From NCBI GenBank assembly GCA_026929865.2, contig JAMBYZ020000024.1, positions 62,001 through 126,000 of the forward strand: a DNA stretch of 64,000 nucleotides, read 5' to 3'. A program made the position numbers and the translations under genes. Below the pieces are notes generated by a model that worked only from the letters and a program-made list of their open reading frames with translations, was not told where the DNA came from and searched no databases. Shown piece by piece: positions 37,169-49,932 of the stretch. The stretch is from Hyperoplus lanceolatus (taxonomy: Eukaryota; Chordata; Actinopteri; Uranoscopiformes; Ammodytidae). Position 1 is the stretch's first letter; each line of letters begins with the position of its first letter.

Positions 37169-38137
37169 GGGTGACCTCATGGGGTGACCTCATGGGGTTG
37201 TGAACTTTGACCCTGGAGTTGAATGACTCTGGAATAACAGGGCGTTTTTTTAAATTGAATCCAAAATCATATCTAATTCTCTCATATTTTCAATATCAAG
37301 TGGGCTTTTATTCTGAAACTACACATCAGAATGTCCTGAAACTTTGTGTGTGGCCTCATGGGGTCGGAACTATGACCCTGGAGTGGAATTTTTCTGGAAT
37401 AACAGGGCGTTTTTTTTTAATTGAATCCGAAATCATATCTAATTTGTCTCATATTTTCAAAATTAGATATGATTTTGGACTCAATTAAAAAAAAAAACGC
37501 CCTGTTATTCCAGAGTCATTCCACTCCAGGGTCATAGTTCACAACCCCATGAGGTCCCCCAAGAAGTTTCAGGACATTCTGATGTGTAGTTTCAAAATGA
37601 AAGCCCACTAGATATTGAAAATATGAGAGAAATTAGATATGATTTTGGATTCAATTTTTAAAAAAACTCCCTGTTATTCCAGAGTCATTCCACTCCAGGG
37701 TCATAGTTCACAACCCCATGAGGTCCCCCACAAACTTTCAGGACATTCTGATGTGTAGTTTCAAAATAAAAGCCCACTAGATATTAAAATATGGAGAATA
37801 GATGTTGGTTACCTAGATATTTAAAATATGAGAGAAATTAGATATGATTTATGATTCAATTTAAAAAAAAACGCCCTGTTATTCCAGAGTCATTCCACTC
37901 CAGGGTCATAGTTCACAACCCCATGAGGTCCCCCAAGAACTTTCAGGACATTCTGATGTGTAGTTTCAAAATAAAAGCCCACTAGATATTGAAAATATGA
38001 GAGAAATTAGATACGATTTTGGATTAAATTTAAAAAAAAACGCCCTGTTATTCCAGAGTCATTCCACTGCAGGGTCATAATTCACAACCCCATGAGGTCA
38101 CACAAGAAGATTCAGGACATTCTGATGTGTACTTTCA
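37169..38137. repeat. Unit U33: inverted arm 37169-37458, forward run 37459-38137 (k=3 plus ~38 bp)
   Basis: The extra 38 bp lie at about 37785-37845, where ctagatatt(t)aaaatatg occurs twice around gaatagatgttggttac. This is a local partial duplication within one monomer. Confidence 0.85.
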
Positions 38138-39366
38138 GGGTGACCTCATGGGGTGACCCCGGGTTGGGTAAACTTTGACCCTGGAATTAGATATGATTTT
38201 GGATTAAATTGAATCCAAAATCATATCTAATTTCTCTCATATTTTCAATTATTCCAGAGTCATTCTGACACTCCAGGGTCATAGTCTCACAACCTCATGG
38301 GGTCCCCCGAGAAGTTTCAGGACATTCTGGATACGGCGTTTTTTTTAATTAAAGCCCAAATCATATCTAATTTGTCTCATATTTTCAAAATTAGATATGA
38401 TTTTGGATTCAATAAAAAAAAAAAACGCCCTGTTATTCCAGAGTCATTCCACTCCAGGGTCATAGTTCACAACCCAATGAGGTCCCCCAAGAAGTTTCAG
38501 GACATTCTGATGTGTAGATTCAAAATAAAAGCCCACTAGATATTGAAAATATGAAAGAAATTAGATATGATTTTGGATTCAATTAAAAAAAAACGCCCTG
38601 TTATTCCAGAGTCATTCCACTCCAGGGTCATAGTTCACGACCCCATGAGGCCACACACAAAGTTTCAGGACATTCTGATGTGTAGTTTCAGAATAAAAGC
38701 CCACTAGATATTGAAAATTTGAGAAAAATTAGTTATGATTTTGGATTCAATTTAAAAAAAAACGCCCTGTTATTCCAGAGTCATTCCACTCCAGGGTCAT
38801 AGTTCACAACCCCATGAGGTCCCCCATGAACTTTCAGGACATTCTGATGTGTAGTTTCAAAATAAAAGCCCACTAGATATTGAAAATATGAGAGAAATTA
38901 GATATGATTTTGGATTCAATTTAAAAAAAAACGCCCTGTTATTCCAGAGTCATTCCACTCCAGGGTCATAGTTCACAACCCCATGAGGTCCCCCAAGAAC
39001 TTTCAGGATATTCTGATGTGTAGTTTCAAAATAAAAGCCCACTAGATATTGAAAATATGAGAGAAATTAGATACGATTTTGGATTCAATTTAAAAAAAAA
39101 CGCCCTGTTATTCCAGAGTCATTCCACTCCAGGGTCATAGTTCACGACCCCATGAAGCCACACAAAAAGTTTCAGGATATTCTGATGTGTAGTTTCAAAA
39201 TAAAAGCCCACTAGATATTGAAAATATGAGAGAAATTAGATACGATTTTGGATTCAATTTAAAAAAAAACGCCCTGTTATTCCAGAGTCATTCCACTGCA
39301 GGGTCATAATTCAGAACCCCATGAGGTCACACAAGAAGATTCAGGACATTCTGATGTGTACTTTCA
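38138..39366. repeat. Unit U34: scrambled arm 38138-38386 (249 bp), forward run 38387-39366 (k=5)
   Basis: The arm mixes both strands between about 38185 and 38345 (for example ggattaaattgaatcc, then plus-strand gtcattctgacactccag). The forward run is regular, with several gatacgatttt copies. Confidence 0.87.
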
Positions 39367-40296
39367 GGGTGACCTCATGGGGTGACCTCATGGGGTTGTG
39401 AACTTTGACCCTGGAGTTGAATGACTCTGGAATAACAGGGCGTTTTTTTTAAATTGAATCCAAAATCATATCTAATTTCTCTCATATTTTCAATATCAAG
39501 TGGGCCTTTTATTCTGAAACTACACATCAGAATGTCCTGAAACTTTGTGTGTGGCCTCATGGGGTCGTAGATGACCCTGGAGTGGAATTTTTCTGGAATA
39601 ACAGGGCGTTTTTTTAATTGAATCCGAAATCATATCTAATTTGTCTCATATTTTCAAAATTAGATATGATTTTGGATTCAATAAAAAAAAAAACGCCCTG
39701 TTATTCCAGAGTCATTCCACTCCAGGGTCATAGTTCACAACCCCATGAGGTCCCCCAAGAAGTTTCAGGACATTCTGATGTGTAGTTTCAAAATAAAAGC
39801 CCACTAGATATTGAAAATATGAGAGAAATTAGATATGATTTTGGATTCAATTTTAAAAAAACTCCCTGTTATTCCAGAGTCATTCCACTCCAGGGTCATA
39901 GTTCACAACCCCATGAGGTCCCCCAAGAACTTTCAGGACATTCTGATGTGTAGTTTCAAAATAAAAGCCCACTAGATATTTAAAATATGAGAGAAATTAG
40001 ATATGATTTTGGATTCAATTTAAAAAAAAACGCCCTGTTATTCCAGAGTCATTCCACTCCAGGGTCATAGTTCACAACCCCATGAGGTCCCCCAAGAACT
40101 TTCAGGACATTCTGATGTGTAGTTTCAAAATAAAAGCCCACTAGATATTGAAAATATGAGAGAAATTAGATACGATTTTGGATTCAATTTTAAAAAAAAC
40201 GCCCTGTTATGCCAGAGTCATTCCACTGCAGGGTCATAATTCACAACCCCATGAGGTCACACAAGAAGATTCAGGACATTCTGATGTGTACTTTCA
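39367..40296. repeat. Unit U35: inverted arm 39367-39655, forward run 39656-40296 (k=3)
   Basis: This has a clean arm with one short deletion near 39567 (ggtcgtagatgaccc). The run has three type A copies and no type C before D. Confidence 0.92.
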
Positions 40297-41569
40297 GGGT
40301 GACCTCATGGGGTGACCTCATGGGGTTGTGAACTTTGACCCTGGAGTTGAATGACTCTGGAATAACAGGGCGTTTTTTTTAAATTGAATCCAAAATCATA
40401 TCTAATTTCTCTCATATTTTCAATATCAAGTGGGCTTTTATTCTGAAACTACACATCAGAATGTCCTGAAACTTTGTGGTTGGCCTCATGGGGTCGTGAA
40501 CTATGACCCTGGAGTGGAATTTTCTGGAATAACAGGGCGTTTTTTTAATTGAATCCGAAATCATATCTAATTTGTCTCATATTTTCAAAATTAGATATGA
40601 TTTTGGATTCAATTAAAAATTAAAACGCCCTGTTATTCCAGAGTCATTCCACTCCAGGGTCATAGTTCACAACCCCATGAGGTCCCCCAAGAAGTTTCAG
40701 GACATTCTGATGTGTGGTTTCAAAATAAAAGCCCACTAGATATTGAAAATATGAGAGAAATTAGATATGATTTTGGATTCAATTTTTTAAAAAAACTCCC
40801 TGTTATTCCAGAGTCATTCCACTCCAGGGTCATAGTTCACGACCCCATGAGGCCACACACAAAGTTTCAGGACATTCTGATGTGTAGTTTCAGAATAAAA
40901 GCCCACTAGATATTGAAAATTTGAGAAAAATTAGTTATGATTTTGGATTCAATTTAAAAAAAAACGCCCTGTTATTCCAGAGTCATTCCACTCCAGGGTC
41001 ATAGTTCACAACCCCATGAGGTCCCCCATGAACTTTCAGGACATTCTGATGTGTAGTTTCAAAATAAAAGCCCACTAGATATTGAAAATATGAGAGAAAT
41101 TAGATATGATTTTGGATTCAATTTAAAAAAAAACGCCCTGTTATTCCAGAGTCATTCCACTCCAGGGTCATAGTTCACAACCCCCTAGAGGTCCCCCAAG
41201 AACTTTCAGGATATTCTGATGTGTAGTTTCAAAATAAAAGCCCACTAGATATTGAAAATATGAGAGAAATTAGATTCGATTTTGGATTCAATTTAAAAAA
41301 AAACGCCCTGTTATTCCAGAGTCATTCCACTCCAGGGTCATAGTTCACGACCCCATGAAGCCACACAAAAAGTTTCAGGATATTCTGATGTGTACTTTCA
41401 AAATAAAAGCCCACTTGATATTGAAAATATCAGAGAAATTAGATATGATTTTGGATTCAATTTTTAAAAAAACACCCTGTTATTCCAGAGTCATTCCACT
41501 GCAGGGTCATAATTCACAACCCCATGAGGTCACACAAGAAGATTCAGGACATTCTGATGTGTACTTTCA
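40297..41569. repeat. Unit U36: inverted arm 40297-40586, forward run 40587-41569 (k=5)
   Basis: This has the gtggttggcc arm and caattaaaaattaaaacg start, as in U1, U16, U22 and U25. Order is A, B, A, A, C, D. Confidence 0.92.
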
Positions 41570-42325
41570 GGGTGACCTCATGGGGTGACCTCATGGGGTT
41601 GTGAACTTTGACCCTGGAGTTGAATGACTCTGGAATAACAGGGCGTTTTTTAAATTGAATCCAAAATCATATCTAATTTCTCTCATATTTTCAATAGATG
41701 GGATTTTGATTCTGAAACTACACAAGAATGTCCTGAAACTTTGTGTCATTCACTCAGGGTCAAGTTCATGACCCTGGAGTGAGGTTTTTCTAGAATAACA
41801 GGGCGTTCTTTTTAATTGAAATGAAATCATATCGAATTTGTCTCATATTTTCAAAATTAGATATGATTTTGGATTCAATAAAAAAAAAAACGCCCTGTTA
41901 TTCCAGAGTCATTCCACTCCAGGGTCATAGTTCACGACCCCATGATGCCACACAAAAAGTTTCAGGACATTCTGATGTGTAGTTTCAGAATAAAAGCCCA
42001 CTAGATATTGAAAATATGAGAGCAATTAGATATGATTTTGGATTAAATTTTTTAAAAAACTCCCTGTTATTCCAGAGTCATTCCACTCCAGGGTCATAGT
42101 TCACGACCCCATGAAGCCACACAAAAAGTTTCAGGATATTCTGATGTGTACTTTCAAAATAAAAGCCCACTTGATATTGAAAATATCAGAGAAATTAGAT
42201 ATGATTTTGGATTAAATTTTTTAAAAAACATCCTGTTATTCCAGAGTCATTCCACTGCAGGGTCATAATTCACAACCCCATGAGGTCACACAAGAAGATT
42301 CAGGACATTCTGATGTGTACTTTCA
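41570..42325. repeat. Unit U37: inverted arm 41570-41852, forward run 41853-42325 (k=2)
   Basis: The arm is degraded at about 41695-41820 but still close to full length, with atatcgaatttgtctc at the turn-back. The order B, C, D is unusually free of type A. Confidence 0.9.
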
Positions 42326-44442
42326 GGGTGACCTCATGGGGTGACCTCATGGGGTTGTGAACTTTGACCCTGGAGTTGAATGACTCTGGAATAACAGGGC
42401 GTTTTTTTAAATTGAATCCAAAATCATATCTAATTTCTCTCATATTTTCAATATCAAGTGGGCTTTTATTCTGAAACTACACATCAGAATGTCCTTAAAC
42501 TTTGTGTGTGGCCTCATGGGGTCGTGAACTATGACCCTGGAGTGGAATTTTTCTGTTATAACAGGGCGTTTTTTATTTAATTGAATCCGAAATCATATCT
42601 AATTTGTCTCATATTTTCAAAATTAGATATGATTTTGGATTCAATTTTTTAAAAAACGCCCTGTTATTCCAGAGTCATTCCACTCCAGGGTCATAGTTCA
42701 CGACCCCATGAGGCCACACAAAAAGTTTCAGGACATTCTGATGTGTAGTTTCAGAATAAAAGCCCACTAGATATTGAAAATATGAGAAAAAATAGATATG
42801 ATTTTGGATTCAATTTAAAAAAAAACGCCCTGTTATTCCAGAGTCATTCCACTCCAGGGTCATAGTTCACGACCCCATGAGGTCCCCCAAGAAGTTTCAG
42901 GACATTCTGATGTGTAGTTTCAGAATAAAAGCCCACTAGATATTGAAAATATGAGAGAAATTAGATATGATTTTGGATTCAATTTAAAAAAAAACTCCCT
43001 GTTATTCCAGAGTCATTCCACTCCAGGGTCATAGTTCACAACCCCATGAGGTCCCCCAAGAAGTTTCAGGACATTCTGATGTGTAGTTTCAAAGTAAAAG
43101 CCCACTAGATATTGAAAATATGAGAGAAATTAGATATGATTTTGGATTCAATTTTTAAAAAAACTCCCTGTTATTCCAGAGTCATTCCACTCCAGGGTCA
43201 TAGTTCACGACCCCATGAGGCAACACACAAAGTTTCAGGACATTCTGATGTGTAGTTTCAGAATAAAAGCCCACTAGATATTGAAAATTTGAGAAAAATT
43301 AGTTATGATTTTGGATTCAATTTAAAAAAAAACGCCCTGTTATTCCAGAGTCATTCCATTCCAGGGTCATAGTTCACAACCCCATGAGGTCCCCCAAGAA
43401 CTTTCAGGACATTCTGATGTGTAGTTTCAAAATAAAAGCCCACCAGATATTGAAAATATGAGAGAAATTAGATATGATTTTGGATTCAATTTAAAAAAAA
43501 ACGCCCTGTTATTCCAGAGTCATTCCACTCCAGGGTCATAGTTCACAACCCCATGAGGTCCCCCAAGAACTTTCAGGATATTCTGATGTGTACTTTCAAA
43601 ATAAAAGCCCACTAGATATTGAAAATATGAGAGAAATTAGATATGATTTTGGATTCATTTTTTAAAAAAACGCCCTGTTATTCCAGAGTCATTCCACTCC
43701 AGGGTCATAGTTCACGACCCCATGAGGCCACACAAAAAGTTTCAGGACATTCTGATGTGTAGTTTCAGAATAAAAGCCCACTAGATATTGAAAATATGAG
43801 AGAAATTAGATATGATTTTGAATTCAATTTTTAAAAAACGCCCTGTTATTCCAGAGTCATTCCACTCCAGGGTCATAGTTCACGACCCCATGAGGCCACA
43901 CAAAAAGTTTCAGGACATTCTGACGTGTAGTTTCAGAATAAAAGCCCACTAGATATTGAAAATATGAGAAAAATTAGATATGATTTTGGATTCAATTTAA
44001 AAAAAAAAGCCCTGTTATTCCAGAGTCATTCCACTCCAGGGTCCTAGTTCACAACCCCATGAGGTCCCCCAAGAAGTTTCAGGACATTCTGATGTGTAGT
44101 TTCAGAATAAAAGCCCACTAGATATTGAAAATATGAGAGAAATTAGATATGATTTTGGATTCAATTTTTAAAAAAACGCCCTGTTATTCCAGAGTCATTC
44201 CACTCCAGGGTCATAGTTCACGACCCCATGAAGCCACACAAAAAGTTTCAGGATATTCTGATGTGTACTTTCAAAATAAAAGCCCACTTGATATTGAAAA
44301 TATCAGAGAAATTAGATACGATTTTGGGTTCAATTTAAAAAAAAACGCCCTGTTATTCCAGAGTCATTCCACTGCAGGGTCATAATTCACAACCCCATGA
44401 GGTCACACAAGAGGATTCAGGACATTCTGATGTGTACTTTCA
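42326..44442. repeat. Unit U38: inverted arm 42326-42618, forward run 42619-44442 (k=10)
   Basis: This is a long regular run (1824 bp). It includes one copy with ttctgacgtgtag (a CpG in place of TpG), shared with a copy in U39. Confidence 0.92.
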
Positions 44443-45717
44443 GGGTGACCTCATGGGGTGGCCTCATGGGGTTGTGAACTTTGACCCTGGAGTTGAATGA
44501 CTCTGGAATAACAAGGCGTTTTTTTTTAAATTGAATCCAAAATCATATCTAATTTCTCTCATATTTTCAATATCAAGTGGGCTTTTATTCTGAAAATACA
44601 CATCAGAATGTCCTGAAACTTTTTGTGTGGCCTCATGGGGTCGTGAACTATGACCCTGGAGTGGAATTTTTCTGGAATAACAGGGCGTTTTTTTTTAATT
44701 GAATCCGAAATCATATCTAATTTGTCTCATATTTTCAAAATTAGATATGATTTTGGATTCAATTAAAAAAAAAAACGCCCTGTTATTCCAGAGTCATTCC
44801 ACTCCAGGGTCATAGTTCACAACCCCATGAGGTCCCCCAAGAAGTTTCAGGACATTCTGATGTGTACTTTCAAAATAAAAGCCCACTAGATATTGAAAAT
44901 ATGAGAGAAATTAGATATGATTTTGGATTCATTTTTTAAAAAAACGCCCTGTTATTCCAGAGTCATTCCACTCCAGGGTCATAGTTCACGACCCCATGAG
45001 GCCACCCAAAAAGTTTCAGGACATTCTGATGTGTAGTTTCAGAATAAAAGCCCACTAGATATTGAAAATATGAGAGAAATTAGATATGATTTTGAATTCA
45101 ATTTTTTAAAAAACGCCCTGTTATTCCAGAGTCATTCCACTCCAGGGTCATAGTTCACGACCCCATGAGGCCACACAAAAAGTTTCAGGACATTCTGACG
45201 TGTAGTTTCAGAATAAAAGCCCACTAGATATTGAAAATATGAGAAAAATTAGATATGATTTTGGATTAAATAAAAAAAAAACGCCCTGTTATTCCAGAGT
45301 CATTCCACTCCAGGGTCATTGTTCACAACCCCATGAGGTCCCCCAAGAACTTTCAGGACATTCTGATGTGTAGTTTCAAAATAAAAGCCCACTAGATATT
45401 GAAAATATGAGAGAAATTAGATATGATTTTGGATTCAATTTAAAAAAAAACCGCCCTGTTATTCCAGAGTCATTCCACTCCAGGGTCATAGTTCACAACC
45501 CCATGAGGTCCCCCAAGAACTTTCAGGATATTCTGATGTGTAGTTTCAAAATAAAAGCCCACTAGATATTGAAAATATGAGAGAAATTAGATACGATTTT
45601 GGATTCAATTTTAAAAAAAACGCCCTGTTATTCCAGAGTCATTCCACTGCAGGGTCATAATTCACAACCCCATGAGGTCACACAAGAGGATTCAGGACAT
45701 TCTGATGTGTACTTTCA
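44443..45717. repeat. Unit U39: inverted arm 44443-44736, forward run 44737-45717 (k=5)
   Basis: Type B copies with tatgattttgaattc and ttctgacgtgtag repeat the pair seen in U38 at about 43700-43980. Both units have a D with cacaagaggattcagg. Confidence 0.92.
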
Positions 45718-47212
45718 GGGTGACCTCTTGGGGTGGCCTCATGGGGTTGTGAACTTTGACCCATGAATGACTCTGGAATAAGGCGTTTTTTTAAATTGAA
45801 TCCAAAATCATATCTAATTTCTCTCATATTTTCATTCAAGTGGGCTTTTATTCTGAAAATACACATCAGAATGTCCTGAAACTTTTTGTGGCCTCATGGG
45901 GTCGTGAACTATGACCCTGGAGTGGAATTTTCTGGAATAACAGGGCGTTTTTTTAATTGAATCCCAAATCATATCTAATTTGTCTCATATTTTCAAAATT
46001 AGATATGATTTTGGATTCAATAAAAAAAAAACGCCCTGTTATTCCAGAGTCATTCCACTCCAGGGTCATAGTTCACAACCCCATGAGGTCCCCCAAGAAG
46101 TTTCAGGACATTCTGATGTGTAGTTTCAAAATAAAAGCCCACTAGATATTGAAAATAAGAGAGAAATTCGATATGATTTTGGATTCAATTTAAAAAAAAA
46201 CGCCCTGTTATTCCAGAGTCATTCCACTCCAGGGTCATAGTTCACGACCCCATGAGGTCACCAAAGAAGTTTCAGGACATTCTGATGTGTAGTTTCAGAA
46301 TAAAAGCCCACTAGATATTGAAAATATGAGAGAAATTAGATATGATTTTGGATTCAATTTTAAAAAAACGCCCTGTTATTCCAGAGTCATTCCACTCCAG
46401 GGTCATAGTTCACAACCCCATGAGGTCACCCAAGAACTTTCAGGACATTCTGATGTGTAGTTTCAGAATAAAAGCCCACTAGATATTGAAAATATGAGAG
46501 AAATTAGATATGATTTTGGATTCAATTTTAAAAAAAACGCCCTGTTATTCCAGAGTCATTCCACTCCAGGGTCATAGTTCACAACCCCATGAGGTCCCCC
46601 AAGAAGTTTCAGGACATTCTGATGTGTAGTTTCAAAATAAAAGCCCACTAGATATTGAAAATATGAGAGAAATTAGATATGATTTTGGATTCAATTTAAA
46701 AAAAAACGCCCTGTTATTCCAGAGTCATTCCACTCCAGGGTCATAGTTCACAACCCCATGAGGTCACCCAAGAAGTTTCAGGACATTCTGATGTGTAGTT
46801 TCAAAATAAAAGCCCACTAGATATTGAAAATATGAGAGAAATTAGATATGATTTTGGATTCAATTTTTAAAAAAACGCCCTGTTATTCCAGAGTCATTCC
46901 ACTCCAGGGTCATAGTTCACGACCCCATGAGGTCACACAAAAAGTTTCAGGACATTCTGATGTGTAGTTTCAGAATAAAAGCCCACTAGATATTGAAAAT
47001 ATGAGAGAAATTAGATATGATTTTGGATTCAATTAAAAAAAAACGCCCTGTTATTCCAGAGTCATTCCACTCCAGGGTCATAGTTCACAACCCCATGAGG
47101 TCACCCAAGAAGTTTCAGGACATTCTGATGTGTAGTTTCAAAATAAAAGCCCACTAGATATTGAAAATATGAGAGAAATTAGATATGATTTTGGATTCAA
47201 TTAAAAAAAAAA

Positions 47213-47382
47213 CGCCCTGTTATTCCAGAGTCATTCCACTCCAGGGTCATAGTTCACAACCCCATGAGGTCCCCCAAGAAGTTTCAGGACATTCTGATGT
47301 GTAGTTTCAAAATAAAAGCCCACTAGATATTGAAAATATGAGAGAAATTAGATATGATTTTGGATTCAATTTAAAAAAAAAA
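47213..47382 (+). repeat. Type A monomer (example copy)
   Basis: This is a clean 170 bp copy of the commonest forward subtype. It reads cacaaccccatgaggtcccc, then caagaagtttcaggac and gtgtagtttcaaaataaaag, then gatattgaaaatatgagag. A sub-variant has caagaactttcagg instead of caagaagtttcagg. Type A copies tend to come first after a turn-back. Confidence 0.9.
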
Positions 47383-47550
47383 CGCCCTGTTATTCCAGAG
47401 TCATTCCACTCCAGGGTCATAGTTCACAACCCCATGAGGTCACCCAAGAAGTTTCAGGACATTCTGATGTGTAGTTTCAAAATAAAAGCCCACTAGATAT
47501 TGAAAATATGAGAGAAATTAGATATGATTTTGGATTCAATTAAAAAAAAA
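47383..47550 (+). repeat. Type E monomer (example copy)
   Basis: This 168 bp copy has catgaggtcacccaagaag in place of gtcccccaagaag. It is rare before 36 kb (for example near 3840 and 8500) and frequent from about 46 kb to 60 kb, often immediately followed by a type B copy. Confidence 0.85.
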
Positions 47551-48563
47551 CGCCCTGTTATTCCAGAGTCATTCCACCCAGGGTCATAGTTCACGACCCC
47601 ATGAGGCCACACAAAAGTTTCAGGACATTCTGATGTGTAGTTTCAGAATAAAAGCCCACTAGATATTGAAAATATGAGAGAAATTAGATATGATTTTGGA
47701 TTCAATTTAAAAAAAAACGCCCTGTTATTCCAGAGTCATTCCACTCCAGGGTCATAGTTCACAACCCCATGAGGTCACACAAGAAGTTTCAGGACATTCT
47801 GATGTGTACTTTCAAAATAAAAGCCCACTTGATATTGAAAATATGAGAGAAATTAGATATGATTTTGGATTAAATTTAAAAAAAAACACCCTGTTATTCC
47901 AGAGTCATTCCACTGCAGGGTCATAATTCACAACCCCATGAGGTCACACAAGAAGTTTCAGGACATTCTGATGTGTAGTTTCAGAATAAAAGCCCATCTA
48001 GATTTGTCAAATATTTTCAAAATTAGATATGATTTTGGATTCAATTAAAAAAAAACGCCCTGTTATTCCAGAGTCATTCCACTCCAGGGTCATAGTTCAC
48101 AACCCCATGAGGTCCCCCAAGAAGTTTCAGGACATTCTGATGTGTAGTTTCAAAATAAAAGCCCACTAGATATTGAAAATATGAAAGAAATTAGATATGA
48201 TTTTGGATTCAATTAAAAAAAAAACGCCCTGTTATTCCAGAGTCATTCCACTCCAGGGTCATAGTTCACAACCCCATGAGGTCCCCCAAGAAGTTTCAGG
48301 ACATTCTGATGTGTAGTTTCAGAATAAAAGCCCACTAGATATTGAAAATATGAGAGAAATTAGATATGATTTTGGATTCAATTTAAAAAAAAACGCCCTG
48401 TTATTCCAGAGTCATTCCACTCCAGGGTCATAGTTCACAACCCCATGAGGTCACCCAAGAAGTTTCAGGACATTCTGATGTGTAGTTTCAAAATAAAAGC
48501 CCACTAGATATTGAAAATATGAGAGAAATTAGATATGATTTTGGATTCAATTTTAAAAAAAAA

Positions 48564-48731
48564 CGCCCTGTTATTCCAGAGTCATTCCACTCCAGGGTCA
48601 TAGTTCACGACCCCATGAGGCCACACAAAAAGTTTCAGGACATTCTGATGTGTAGTTTCAGAATAAAAGCCCACTAGATATTGAAAATATGAGAGAAATT
48701 AGATATGATTTTGGATTCAATTTTTAAAAAA
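48564..48731 (+). repeat. Type B monomer (example copy)
   Basis: This is a 168 bp copy. It differs from type A by cacgaccccatgaggccaca (a CpG where type A has CpA), acacaaaaagtttcagg, and gtagtttcagaataaaag. It often sits just before type C. A relative found early in the array has gaggccaaacaaaaag followed by ttcaagac. Confidence 0.9.
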
Positions 48732-48997
48732 CGCCCTGTTATTCCAGAGTCATTCCACTCCAGGGTCATAGTTCACGACCCCATGAAGCCACACAAAAAG
48801 TTTCAGGATATTCTGATGTGTAGTTTCAAAATAAAAGCCCACTTGATATTGAAAATATCAGAGAAATTAGATATGATTTTGGATTCAATTTTTAAAAAAA
48901 CACCCTGTTATTCCAGAGTCATTCCACTGCAGGGTCATAATTCACAACCCCATGAGGTCACACAAGAAGATTCAGGACATTCTGATGTGTACTTTCA

Positions 48998-49932
48998 GGG
49001 TGACCTCATGGGGTGACCTCATGGGGTTGTGAACTTTGACCCTGGAGTTGAATGACTCTGGAATAACAGGGCGTTTTTTAAATTGAATCAAAATCATATC
49101 TAATTCCTCTCATATTTTCAATATCAAGTGGGCTTTTATTCTGAAACTACACATCAGAATGTCCTGAAACTTTGTGTGTGGCCTCATGGGGTCGTGAACT
49201 ATGACCCTGGAGTGGAATTTTTCTGGAATAACAGGGCGTTTTTTTTAATTGAATTCGAAATCATATCTAATTTGTCTCATATTTTCAAAATTAGATATGA
49301 TTTTGGATTCAATAAAAAAAAAAAAAACGCCCTGTTATTCCAGAGTCATTCCACTCCAGGGTCATAGTTCACAACCCCATGAGGTCCCCCAAGAAGTTTC
49401 AGGACATTCTGATGTGTAGTTTCAAAATAAAAGCCCACTAGATATTGAAAATATGAAAGAAATTAGATATGATTTTGGATTCAATTAAAAAAAAAACGCC
49501 CTGTTATTCCAGAGTCATTCCACTCCAGGGTCATAGTTCACAACCCCATGAGGTCCCCCAAGAACTTTCAGGACATTCTGATGTGTAGTTTCAGAATAAA
49601 AGCCCACTAGATATTGAAAATATGAGAGCAATTAGATATGATTTTGGATTCAATTTTTTTAAAAAACGCCCTGTTATTCCAGAGTCATTCCACTCCAGGG
49701 TCATAGTTCACGACCCCATGAAGCCACACAAAAAGTTTCAGGATATTCTGATGTGTACTTTCAAAATAAAAGCCCACTTGATATTGAAAATATCAGAGAA
49801 ATTAGATATGATTTTGGATTCAATTTTTAAAAAAACACCCTGTTATTCCAGAGTCATTCCACTGCAGGGTCATAATTCACAACCCCATGAGGTCACACAA
49901 GAAGATTCAGGACATTCTGATGTGTACTTTCA
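48998..49932. repeat. Unit U41: inverted arm 48998-49286, forward run 49287-49932 (k=3)
   Basis: This is a clean unit. The run is A, an A/B mixed copy, C, D. The A-tract after the turn-back is unusually long (14 bases from about 49314). Confidence 0.92.

Larger units (their letters stand above)
45718..48997. repeat. Unit U40: inverted arm 45718-45994, longest forward run 45995-48997 (k=17)
   Basis: About 3003 bp of forward monomers, with A, E and B subtypes in patterns such as A-E-B. At about 47993-48021 lies an arm-less turn-back relic (atctagatttgtcaaatatt), so this run may be two former units fused by loss of an inverted arm. Confidence 0.9.
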
